Assembly: GCA_035296965.1 (NCBI GenBank)
Contig: DATGZX010000356.1
Location: 1 to 19,395, forward strand
Reading direction: 5' to 3'
DNA: 19,395 nt
DNA from: DATGZX01 sp035296965
Lineage (GTDB): Bacteria > Planctomycetota > Planctomycetia > Gemmatales > Gemmataceae
The notes under the pieces were generated by a model, which had not been told where the DNA came from, ran no database searches, and saw only the letters and a list, made by a program, of their open reading frames with translations. Shown piece by piece: positions 1-8,672 of this stretch; position 1 is the first letter of the stretch; the number at the start of each line of letters is the position of its first letter. The translations under genes were made by a program, and so were the position numbers.

Positions 1-3000
1 AGGATGACGTTGCCGTCTGCGTCGTATTGAGTATCGACTTGGTTGAGCACGTTGTCGCTGGCCACGCTGGAAGCGTTGGCCCACGACGTGCCACTAGCGC
101 CGTCGGTCGTGTAGCGCTCGATCTCCCGGCCGGCGCCGTCATATTGGGTCTTGGTCACCAGTCCACCCGGGTCGGATTCCTCGATCAGGTCTCCGCGATG
201 ATCGTACCAAAAATTGGTGTTCAAACTGTAGGTGGAGATCGTGCCGGCGCTCTGGTCCACACTGAAGGTGTGGGTGGCGTACGGCCGCTGCTGTTCATCG
301 TACTGCGTGGTGGAGTAGGCACGCAGCAAGCTGGCGGAGGGCTTGTTGGGCACGCCGTTGGTGAAGGTGATCGTCACGCCGTCGCCGTCGTAGTGACTGA
401 CGGCGGTCACTTCGCCCAGGTTATCGAGGTCGTTGTAGATGATCGGCCGATGCGTGGTCGTGTCTTCGCTCGACTGCACGCCTTGCTTGCTGGCAACCTC
501 CCGATCTCGCCAATCGTAATAATACTTCGTCACGCGCCCCGCCGCCGAGCCTCCCGGATTGTCCGTCACCTGGGTCAGGTTGCTGTCGCCAACGCCGCCG
601 CCGTCGTAAACATTGTCCTGGACGTCGACCATGTTGGCGGGCGACGTGTTGTTCGTGGGCGACCACTGGCCGCTGGCCGGCGTGTCGTTGGTGCCGACCC
701 AGGTGCTGACGACGCGCCCCAGGTTGTCGTAAACGGTGCGCGTAATCGTGCCTGTGGGGGCCTGGACGCGCGTCTGCCGCCCATCGACATCGTAGTCGGT
801 CAGCGTCGTGTAATAATTGGTATTCTGGCTGCCGATGTAGGGCGTGGTCGCGTACGTCACGCCGCTGAGGTTGAAATAGTCATCCGTACGGACGTCCTGT
901 CCACCGCTGTTCATGTAATCGCGCGACAGCGTCTGCAGATTGCTGATCGCCTCGGTGCCGTCGGGCACGCCTCCGGTCACGTGCGGCGTGGCGGACATCG
1001 TGAAAGTCTCGATGTAGCTGTTCGCTAGATCCTCGCGCGTGACCTGCGTGGGGCCGGTGGTCGTATCGGAGCTCGACTGCCAGCCAGGGTAGACGCGCAC
1101 TTCGTGGGAGGTATCGAGGAACACGATGTAGGTGACGTTGCCGTTCGGGTCGGTCTCCATCGTGGTTCGGCCCAGGGCATCCACCTGCATTTGCGTGATC
1201 AGGTTCAAGCCGCCGCCCGTCGGCGTGCTCCAGCCGCTGGGCAGGTTCTGGAACTCGCTCGTATCGGCAGTATTCACGTCAGTGATGGACGTGATCGCGG
1301 ACCCGGTGGCCTGGTCGTAGGCGGTGTAGTCGATGAAGCCGTCGGGGTCCTTGGTCCAGATAGGCCGGCCATAAATGTCGAAATAGGTCGTGGACACGTC
1401 GGCCGTGCCCGGACCGTTCTCCGCGGCGGTAACCACTGGATCGCTGTCGGCCTCGGATTGGACCTGGTTGGTGCCGGTGAACCAGCTGTAACTGGTGCTG
1501 GTGGTCTCGCCGCCGGTGCCGTCGGTGTTGCGGTAGACGGTGTCGGTGGCGATGGGGTCGACGGTGGCACTGCCGGCCGTGTGCGTGAAGTACTGAGTGG
1601 TCTCCTGCAAGATGGCAGTGCCCAGCTCGCCTTGCTGGACCTTGGTGTCCTCGACGTAGCCGGTTACCCCGCCGGCGGTCGTCGAAGTGGCGGTCGTGCT
1701 CGTGTAGTAGTCGGTGATGTTGAGGAGGCCGCTATTGTCGCTCATGTACTGGTAGTTGCCGCTGACGCTGTGCAGCAAGTCGGAATAACTTTCGCTGTAG
1801 CCGGTCAGGGCTGAAGGTTGGGCGGTCAGGATGGCCCGGCCGGAGCTGTCGTACTTGGTGAAGGTCTCCCAGTTGTTGCCGCTCACCGGGTCGTGGAAGA
1901 CGTCGAGCATCACCTCGCCAGCGTAGTTGGCGTAGATGGTGTGCGTGCTGCCGTCGGGCAGTGTTTCGATGGTCTTGTACGTCCAGCTGTTGTACCCGGC
2001 AGTGTTAGCGGACGGCAGGTAATACTGGTACGTGTAGGTGCCGAGTCCGCCGCCGCCATTGAGCGATGAGCCGGCCCCCTGGATTACTTCTTGTGTGACT
2101 TGCTGGGCCGAGTTGTATTGGTAGTAATTGTCGGCATAGGGGGCTACCTGGGCATCGGTGGCGCTGGTGGGCGTTGAGAAGGCCGTCACCAGTCGGTTGT
2201 AGGCTGCCGTGTCAAAGAAGTACTTGAGCCCGTGCACATAGCCGCCGCTCTCACCCGTGTAGTAGCGGTAATATTCGGTGTCGAGGACATTCCCGGAGCC
2301 GTCCTCGACATTGGCCAGCTCCAAATCGCCGGCATTGCCATGCGCCTGCGTGCCGTCGTAGTACGTGTACGCGACCTCGCGAACGGTGCTCCAGGCGCCG
2401 CCGTTGACCTGGCGGCGCAAGGTCACGTTGGAGATCAATCCGGCATTCACGCCCGAGGCCACGTAGGTGTAGAGGTAAGACTCGGTTATCGTGGTGCTGC
2501 CCGTGGTGTTGCTGCGCTGCACTTCTTGAGGGGTTCCTGCCGTTGTGTGGTTCGTGACGGAAGTGACGTTGCCATACGGATCGGTAAAGCTCTGGAATTG
2601 TCCTTGTTCGCCAGTGGGATAGCTTGCGTCAAAATCCGCAAAACGGATCAGGTCACCAGCGGTATCGGTGAGATCGAATTGTTTGTTGGTGACGTCGTGG
2701 GTCAGTGACTCTTGCAAGTAAAACCCCGGCGTGTAGGTGCTGCCGCTCTGGTAGAAATAGCGAGCATTGACGCCGTTGGTGATGACAATGATCTGGTTCC
2801 CGGCCGCATTTTGCCTCAAGAAGGGCAACTGGACGACGACGGTGCCGTTGCCGTTCAGGTCCGTGGTCGAATAGCTGGAATTGTTCGTCCAGGCCAACGT
2901 GTGGCCCCAATCCGTGCCGAAGCCATAGGACGCCAGGTCGTTCACCGCGAATTGCAAGGTGCCGTCAAAGGCACGAACGTCGCCTTCCATGGGGTCCGCA

Positions 3001-4040
3001 TTCGGCCCGCCGCTGCTGACGCCGGGGGCCGTCTGTATCAATTCCGGTGCGCCGCTGGGACTGTTGCCGCTGCCCCCGCCGCCATCCACTGGAGGGGTGG
3101 CCGTTGGCAAAGGCGGAGTGCCGGTTGCCGAGGGATCCCCCGCCCCAACCTGGATCGTGCCTGAACTCATGGCAGAGGCGCCGCCGTCGTCTGTGACCGT
3201 GATCGTAAACGTGAAAGTTCCGGTCGATGTGTAGGTATGGCCGGCCTGCACGTTGCCGTTGGCGGCCACGCCTGAGCCATTGTGTCCGTCTCCCCAGACC
3301 ACGGAGGCGGTGAACGTGGCAGTCGGATCCTGCGCCGCCGCGGAGTCGACATAGGTCCCAATCAGGTCGTAAAACGGTTGGTTAACAGTGGCGCTGCCGC
3401 TCAAGGCAGTGGCGGAAATGGACGCATCCGCGACAGTGGCTGTGCCGGTGCCGTGGTTCATCGAACCATCCGTGGTGTCGTGCACCGTCACGGTCATTGT
3501 GTAACTGCCTTCATCCGCGTAGGTATGTGACCCCGAGACGTAGCAGGTGAGGTTGGTGTGACTGATCCTTCCCGCGGTTGGCTGTGTACCGTCTCCCCAG
3601 TCGATCGTAGCCGAGTACCCGTCGAAGCCGTTAGCGAAGCTGGCCACCGTTCCGGAGAACTGAGCGCCCTCCGTCGCATTGACCGGGCCGACAGTGATCG
3701 TGCCGACCATGTCCGCGGGTCTGATGAACGGCGGGGAAAGGGACGAAGAATTTCCCGTCTGCGGGCTCACAACGGCCAAGTTTTGCCCTGACCCTATAGC
3801 CGCGCCTGCATTGTCGTTCGAGGCCGTTGCGAGAGCGGGCGCCGCGGAAGGCGAGAGGAGGGGCAACAGATCTGGGAGGCCCGCCGGCGCCTCGCGGCTT
3901 TCCAATTGTTCCAATAACAAGGACAAACGATTACGCGTGGAACGCCCCGAAGCGCGCCCAACGATTGGCCGGATTTTCCGCGCTCGCAGCCAGAAAGACC
4001 ATGGTCTCGTTCCCTGTGCCCTGGGAAATTGAACTTCCAT
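1..4040 (-). CDS. PKD-domain RHS/YD-repeat giant surface protein (C-terminus beyond left edge)
   Basis: The minus frame is open from ATG 4040 to the window edge (1346 codons), with an upstream in-frame stop at 4134-4136. An SD-like GGAGAGG lies 6-7 bases before the ATG. Residues 43-54 read LEQLESREAPAG, the short motif seen near the N-terminus of planctomycete extracellular proteins. Two PKD-like domains follow (about 111-195 and 210-290) with WGDG cores, then a Pro/Gly-rich linker (about 303-331), a beta-rich shell region, and RHS/YD repeats such as YDNLGRV, YDVDGR and YDADGNV up to the edge. RHS proteins form hollow beta shells that often enclose a variable C-terminal toxin; that end is not visible here. 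Export and cell-surface location are inferred. The many plus-strand open frames over this region are antisense shadows. Fold class is sure; function is not. Confidence 0.9.
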   Translation of the reverse strand, partial: MEVQFPRAQGTRPWSFWLRARKIRPIVGRASGRSTRNRLSLLLEQLESREAPAGLPDLLPLLSPSAAPALATASNDNAGAAIGSGQNLAVVSPQTGNSSSLSPPFIRPADMVGTITVGPVNATEGAQFSGTVASFANGFDGYSATIDWGDGTQPTAGRISHTNLTCYVSGSHTYADEGSYTMTVTVHDTTDGSMNHGTGTATVADASISATALSGSATVNQPFYDLIGTYVDSAAAQDPTATFTASVVWGDGHNGSGVAANGNVQAGHTYTSTGTFTFTITVTDDGGASAMSSGTIQVGAGDPSATGTPPLPTATPPVDGGGGSGNSPSGAPELIQTAPGVSSGGPNADPMEGDVRAFDGTLQFAVNDLASYGFGTDWGHTLAWTNNSSYSTTDLNGNGTVVVQLPFLRQNAAGNQIIVITNGVNARYFYQSGSTYTPGFYLQESLTHDVTNKQFDLTDTAGDLIRFADFDASYPTGEQGQFQSFTDPYGNVTSVTNHTTAGTPQEVQRSNTTGSTTITESYLYTYVASGVNAGLISNVTLRRQVNGGAWSTVREVAYTYYDGTQAHGNAGDLELANVEDGSGNVLDTEYYRYYTGESGGYVHGLKYFFDTAAYNRLVTAFSTPTSATDAQVAPYADNYYQYNSAQQVTQEVIQGAGSSLNGGGGLGTYTYQYYLPSANTAGYNSWTYKTIETLPDGSTHTIYANYAGEVMLDVFHDPVSGNNWETFTKYDSSGRAILTAQPSALTGYSESYSDLLHSVSGNYQYMSDNSGLLNITDYYTSTTATSTTAGGVTGYVEDTKVQQGELGTAILQETTQYFTHTAGSATVDPIATDTVYRNTDGTGGETTSTSYSWFTGTNQVQSEADSDPVVTAAENGPGTADVSTTYFDIYGRPIWTKDPDGFIDYTAYDQATGSAITSITDVNTADTSEFQNLPSGWSTPTGGGLNLITQMQVDALGRTTMETDPNGNVTYIVFLDTSHEVRVYPGWQSSSDTTTGPTQVTREDLANSYIETFTMSATPHVTGGVPDGTEAISNLQTLSRDYMNSGGQDVRTDDYFNLSGVTYATTPYIGSQNTNYYTTLTDYDVDGRQTRVQAPTGTITRTVYDNLGRVVSTWVGTNDTPASGQWSPTNNTSPANMVDVQDNVYDGGGVGDSNLTQVTDNPGGSAAGRVTKYYYDWRDREVASKQGVQSSEDTTTHRPIIYNDLDNLGEVTAVSHYDGDGVTITFTNGVPNKPSASLLRAYSTTQYDEQQRPYATHTFSVDQSAGTISTYSLNTNFWYDHRGDLIEESDPGGLVTKTQYDGAGREIERYTTDGASGTSWANASSVASDNVLNQVDTQYDADGNVI

Positions 4041-4519
4041 TGCAATTCCTCTCCGAGAAGCAGGTGATGTGGTTCCAAGTGAATCAGGCCCTTGGCCGCG
4101 CGCACCCGCCAACGGGCCGCGATCAGCAGCTACTCATCTAGTCCAGGATGAGCGCGAAAAATCGGCAGTTCGATGAAGAAGCAGAGTACTCGGAGCGTAT
4201 TAGGGCGCTTCTTCGAGCCCGTTTCTCAAGAGCAGATCAGAACCAGGCGAGGAAATGTTGGGCCGCGCCTGACAACGTCTAAGAAGAATGGGTAGACCTT
4301 AATGAGTCGACGCGACGATTGCAAGTCTTTTTCCAGGGAATTAATCTTTTTAGCCGGGGAAAAGGAATAAATTCACACTTTCCACATCTTCGGTTAACCT
4401 TTTTGATATCTGGACGTCCTCGATTATTCCGGGCCCTGCCAAAGGCTTGCGATCCAGGCGGCACCTCTTTAGAAGCATTGACATCTCGCTGTGATTTTCT
4501 CGGGGGCAATACGAATAAC
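4041..4519. other. Intergenic DNA without a supported gene
   Basis: This stretch lies upstream of the RHS gene and looks lower in GC than its neighbours, with A/T-rich patches around 4320-4400. Only short open frames occur and none resembles a known family. The promoter of the RHS gene should lie in the first 100-200 bases, but no convincing -35/-10 pair was seen. Together with the sigma factor remnant just to the right, it looks like decayed coding DNA. Confidence 0.5.
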
Positions 4520-4647
4520 AGTGTAGACGGGTCATCGAAGGATTCGACCCGCTGAACAAAGCGCTCATCCTTCTCTACCTGGACGATAACAGCTACGAGG
4601 AAATTGCAGAAATCCTGGGCATCACCGAAACCAACGTGGCAGCCTGA
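4519..4647 (+). pseudogene. Remnant of an ECF sigma factor, region 4
   Basis: The plus frame, open from just after a TAA at 4516 to a TGA at 4645-4647, encodes a peptide containing DPLNKALILLYLDDNSYEEI followed by AEILGITETNVA. This is the helix-turn-helix of sigma-70 region 4 as found in ECF sigma factors (the typical pattern is DP..KALILLYLD..SYEEIAEILGIS..NV). Region 2 is missing upstream, no start codon is present, and the frame stops where the recognition helix should continue. It is therefore most likely a degraded fragment, not a working gene. The identification rests on motif recognition alone. Confidence 0.7.
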
Positions 4648-4772
4648 ACTACGGAGTCATTTTTGGGCAACTTCATACGACCTTGCGAGCGTGCGTTTCT
4701 CGCACACGCGAACCATCGCGCTTCCGACGCGGCGACGGCACCCCCTGGATTCTCGTGAGGCGTCATCCTCTT

Positions 4773-6368
4773 CTACCGTCGTCCAGCGCCGGCCCCGAGT
4801 TCTTCGAGATGTTGCCGGCGCTCTTGCAGGGCGTCGGGACTCAGCTCGTGGATGAGCTGCTTGCTGTCGAGTTCCATGCCGAGCAGTAATTCGATTCGAA
4901 GGCGCACCTGCTCCACGGAGTCCTCCAGCGGTTGCGGCAGATCCCAAATGGAGATGACACCATCCAGACTTCCCGTGGCGAGTTTCCGACCATTCGGACA
5001 GAAAGCGATCGAATAAGTTCGGTCACGGCCCAGCGCGGGACCAAGCGTTCTTCCGGTGGCCACATCCCACAGGCGCGGAACCTGATTGGCTCCTGCGATC
5101 AAGATACTTCGACCGTCGGGACTGAAGGTCCCAAATACCATCCCTCCTTCCGGGTGGAACGGTGGCGGCTCATTGAACTGCTCCTTGTCGAGGTCCCAAA
5201 CCTGGGCAAACCCACCGGTCACCAGCAATACCTTTTTCCCGTCCGGGTAGAACACAGCAGTGGTCGAGTCTAGCGGCGTCCTCCACTCATGCAAAACCAA
5301 CCGCGTTCGCCAATCCCAAAGCACTATCCCGCCGGCGCTGGCAGAAATGATTTTCTGCCCGTCAGGGCTGAACGCTACGCACCAGACAGGCCCTAAATTT
5401 GGCTTGAGGTCGCCGAGAGCCTTGCCGGTGGCTGCCTCCCACATGGATGCCGAGCCGTTATGACCGCCGAGCACGACGCTCCGCCCGTCGGGACTGATGG
5501 CGGCAGAACAGACCCAGTCGGTGCGCATGACCGGGCCCTGAGGTCGTAAGGTAGCGCGATCCCATAGCCGGGCTACGCCGTCCTCGCTGCCCGTCAGCAA
5601 GGTGCGCCCGTCCGGACTGAAGGCGGTGGCTACGACGGCTCCTTCGTGTGCCAGTGGTGGATCGATCAATGTGCCCGTGGTCAGGTCCCAGAGCCGGCCG
5701 GTGCGATCGCGGGAACCTGCGAGTAAAGCCTGACCATCCGGGCTCAAGGACAGAGCCAGGATTTCGCCCTTGTGCACTATAGATTTGGCAAATGCCGATT
5801 CCGGAGGCAGATCCCAGAGCCGGGCGGCTGCGTAGCCATATCCCCCAGCACTGGCCGTCAGGGCACATTTGCCGTCTGGGCTAAAGGTCACGGCTCGGAC
5901 GGTGCCCTCGTGTTTGAGCGGTGAGCCGACCGGTGCCCCCGTGGCTGTGAGAAACAAGCGAGCGCCGCCGTCTTCGCAGCCGGTCAAAAGCGTACTGCCT
6001 CCAGGCCCGAAGGCTACAGACCAAACAGGAGCTGGATGAAAGAGCGCAGAACCCAGCGGCCGAGCCGTAGCCACCTTCCACAACTGGGCTTCTCCTGCGG
6101 CTCTGTCCCGGGTTTCGGGGTCGGGATCCTCTACCAGGCCGCCAGTGGCCGCGAGCGCGCCATCCGGGCTAAAGGCGACGGACTTGATCCGGCCATGGTG
6201 CCACAGCGTTTGACCGCGGCGCGCGCCGCTACTCACATCCCAGAACTGGGCGCCGCCGTCCACACTCCCGAAAGGAGGGTTCGGCCGTCCGGGCTGAAGG
6301 CGAGTGCCAGCACGGGGCCGGTGGCAAGCAGAGGCTGGCCCAAGGGTTTTGCCGTGCCGGCGTCCCAA
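4773..6368 (-). pseudogene. WD40-repeat C-terminal half of the frameshifted Ser/Thr kinase gene
   Basis: The open frame starts formally at ATG 6368, but its first 30 or so residues are out-of-frame sequence. Colinear WD40 sequence begins near 6266, exactly where the kinase frame loses its homology. About ten WD40 repeats follow, with recurring VAFSPDG, TGSEDG and ARLWD signatures, and then a charged tail (EQVRLRIELLLGMELDS...LQERRQHLEELG) of the kind that ends planctomycete kinase/WD40 proteins. With the five repeats in the upstream half this makes about fifteen, enough for two seven-bladed propellers that would act as protein-interaction platforms outside the membrane. Whether the half is translated separately, by frameshifting, or not at all cannot be told from sequence. 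A base-calling error is also possible. Confidence 0.8.
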
Positions 6369-8644
6369 AGTCGAACCGTGCCGTCCTCACCCCCGGTGGC
6401 GACAATCTTGCCGCTCGAGCTAAAGACGCCTGTCAACTTCGGGGTGGCACGCCGGTTCGTCTGTTCCGGCTTGGGATGTTTGAGTGGCGCGCCGACCAGC
6501 CTGGCATTCGCCGTGCTCCACAATCGTGCCTCTTCGTTGCAGACCGTCAGAAAGGTGAGGCCGTCCGGGCTGAACGCGACATTGGTTACGCGCCCTGGGT
6601 GAAGAAGAGGTGCGCATAGGGGTTGGCCCGTGACGGCGTTCCAGAGGCGGGCTTCCCCAGCGTGTTGGTCATTGTCGCCACTACCGGTGAGGATGATCTT
6701 GCCATCGGGGCTGAAGGCCACCTCCCATATGGGGTAGGTGTGCACGAGTGGTTCACCCAGAGCCCGACCGGTGCCGACATCCCAGCGCCGCGCCGTTCGG
6801 TCCTCACTGCCGGTTAGCGCCGTGCGTCCGTCCGGGCTGAAGGCGACGGCCCAGACCCAGCTGGTGTGGGGGAAACTTGCCCGCTGCCGTATGAAAAACG
6901 GCTGCCAACTTGCCAGATTATATCTGGCTGCACGCATAACACCTTCATCGCCGGAATGGGTAGCCAGCTCGAGCGCGCGGACAAGCCAGAGCAGACCACG
7001 ACCTACTTCCCCGGATCCGCATAAAGAAGATCCCTGATCGAGCATCATTCCGGCCGAGAGTCGCTCGAATTGCTGCCTGGCCGCGGCCTCCGCGATTGCC
7101 TTGGACTCGGCCCGCCGCCACTGCCATGCGACCAGACTGAAGCCGAGAGCGGATACGAGCACGATTGCCAGCAACAGAGCGGTCACCATGGGCCGCCGTT
7201 TGGCCCACTTCCAGGTAGGCGTCGGGCGGGCCAGGATTGGTTCGTTGTTCAGGAAACGTCGGAGATCTTCGGCCAGGAGTTCCGCGCTGCCGTAGCGTTT
7301 CCCCAGCTCCTTCTCGAGACACTTGAGGCAAATCGTCTCCAGGTCGCGGGGGGTGTGCCGCTGCAACCTGCCCGGTGGAAGTGGCTCCTGGCTTCGAACC
7401 TGCTCCAGTGTGGACAGCGGTGTCGTGCCTTTGAACGGCGGGCGACCCGTCAGCAGTTCGTACAGGATCGCTCCCAGCGCGTACACATCCGTTGCCGGTG
7501 TCACGACCGCGGCGCCACCCTGCGCCTGCTCCGGCGCCATGTAGCTCGGCGTCCCCACGATCGCCCCGAACTGCGTCGGCCCCTCCTCCTGCTCCACCAA
7601 CTTGGCCAGGCCAAAGTCGGTGATCTTGGGAGTAGACAGTAGACAGTATTCAGTAGACAGCAGTGGGGAATCGGGGCATTGCGCTTTGGCACTTCCGCTG
7701 TCTACTGAATGCTGTCTACTGTCTACTGCCAACAGAATATTCGCCGGCTTGAGGTCGCGGTGCACAATGCCGTGGTCGTGGGCATAGTGGACGGCACGGG
7801 CCACGGTCTCGAGCAGCATGGCCGAGCTTCGAGGGTCTTGAGGCGTGCTCGCGATCGCCTGCTCGAGGCTGCCGCCCGGGACGTATTCCAGCGCCAGGTA
7901 GCCCATGCCCTCGTGCTCGCCGACCTCGAAGACCTGTACGATATTGGGGTGTTGCAGGCGGGCTGCCGCCTCGGACTCGGCACGGAAACGAGCTACCGAC
8001 TCATGGTCGCCAAGGTGATCGGCGCGGAGCACTTTAAGAGCCACGATACGGTTGAGACTTACTTGGCGCGCCTTGTAGACCACGCCCATGCCGCCGTGGC
8101 CTAGCTCGCCCAAGATCACGTAACCTGGCATAATTCGGCCGTCGCCGCCAAGACGTGATTTCAATCCGCCATAATCATGAGTGGCAGTTCGATCGAAGGC
8201 AAATGCCTGGACCTCGGGTTGTAGCGCCTGGTGAAGATCCAACTGCCGCTTGAGCTGCGCGGCAAACTGGGGAAACCGCTGTAAGTATTCTTCCAGTGCG
8301 GGAGTTTCACCGAGCGACTCGCGCAAGACGAACTCGCCGTACACTAGCTCGAACGCGGATGCACTGTCGCTTTGCAAAATCGGGTTTCGCGCCAGGTATT
8401 CCTCAGCGGAGACGCGTTCGCCTCCGTGCCAGCGCTGCACTTGGTCGGCGCATACCTCCTCTAGAAGGCTGGCCAGTCCTTGCTCGGCCTCTGTGGCAAC
8501 GTCAGCCCGGTCGTGCCCGCTTCGCTCTTCGTCGTGGGGCTCCCGTTCAACTTCCGGATTGCTCGCCGCCACACCTTCACCTTTATTCCGAAGGAAAACG
8601 CCTGCTGCCATCTTTCGGTCCGGCCCTATCTCTTTAATGGCCAT
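6233..8644 (-). CDS. Membrane-anchored Ser/Thr protein kinase with WD40 repeats (N-terminal half, frameshifted)
   Basis: Hanks-type kinase. Counting from ATG 8644: an N-terminal region typical of planctomycete kinases (SLLEEV...EEYLARNP...EEYLQRFP, about 55-140), glycine loop GELGHGGMGVVYKA (179-192), catalytic Lys in VALKVL (204), HRDLKPAN (295-302), DFG (343-345), APE (370-372), one hydrophobic membrane segment (487-509), then five WD40 repeats before a premature TGA at 6233. All key catalytic residues are present. Between HRDLKPAN and DFG lies a foreign-looking peptide encoded by an inverted repeat. ATG 8644 lies 28 bases after the sigma factor stop, so the two are probably co-transcribed. 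ATG 8611 is an alternative start, and neither has a strong SD. Adding one base near 6266 would join this frame to the downstream WD40 half, giving about 1290 residues. Confidence 0.88.
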   Translation of the reverse strand: MAIKEIGPDRKMAAGVFLRNKGEGVAASNPEVEREPHDEERSGHDRADVATEAEQGLASLLEEVCADQVQRWHGGERVSAEEYLARNPILQSDSASAFELVYGEFVLRESLGETPALEEYLQRFPQFAAQLKRQLDLHQALQPEVQAFAFDRTATHDYGGLKSRLGGDGRIMPGYVILGELGHGGMGVVYKARQVSLNRIVALKVLRADHLGDHESVARFRAESEAAARLQHPNIVQVFEVGEHEGMGYLALEYVPGGSLEQAIASTPQDPRSSAMLLETVARAVHYAHDHGIVHRDLKPANILLAVDSRQHSVDSGSAKAQCPDSPLLSTEYCLLSTPKITDFGLAKLVEQEEGPTQFGAIVGTPSYMAPEQAQGGAAVVTPATDVYALGAILYELLTGRPPFKGTTPLSTLEQVRSQEPLPPGRLQRHTPRDLETICLKCLEKELGKRYGSAELLAEDLRRFLNNEPILARPTPTWKWAKRRPMVTALLLAIVLVSALGFSLVAWQWRRAESKAIAEAAARQQFERLSAGMMLDQGSSLCGSGEVGRGLLWLVRALELATHSGDEGVMRAARYNLASWQPFFIRQRASFPHTSWVWAVAFSPDGRTALTGSEDRTARRWDVGTGRALGEPLVHTYPIWEVAFSPDGKIILTGSGDNDQHAGEARLWNAVTGQPLCAPLLHPGRVTNVAFSPDGLTFLTVCNEEARLWSTANARLVGAPLKHPKPEQTNRRATPKLTGVFSSSGKIVATGGEDGTVRLWDAGTAKPLGQPLLATGPVLALAFSPDGRTLLSGVWTAAPSSGM
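7631..7727. repeat. 31-bp inverted repeat inside the kinase catalytic domain
   Basis: Left arm 7631-7661 and right arm 7697-7727 are reverse complements with a single mismatch, separated by a 35-base loop. Each arm is built from the short unit AGTAGACAGT repeated in part. The element is in frame with the kinase gene and encodes roughly 33 residues (VDSRQHSVDS ... LLSTEYCLLST) between the catalytic loop and DFG, where related kinases have only about five residues. It looks like an inserted small palindromic element that kept the reading frame. Confidence 0.85.
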
Positions 8645-8672
8645 CGAAGTGCGGACCGGACAACAAAGTGTA

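Noticed and set aside
27..3530. Several plus-strand open frames of 80-330 codons
   Set aside because: All lie antisense to the continuous RHS frame, have Val/Gly/Arg-rich low-complexity translations and match no family.
4148..4282. 44-codon plus-strand frame starting MSAKNRQFDEEAEYSERI
   Set aside because: No SD at a suitable distance, no family resemblance and the region looks decayed; too short to support.
4690..4730. Terminator hairpin after the kinase/WD40 gene
   Set aside because: Only a 5-bp stem without a T-tract on the minus strand could be drawn.
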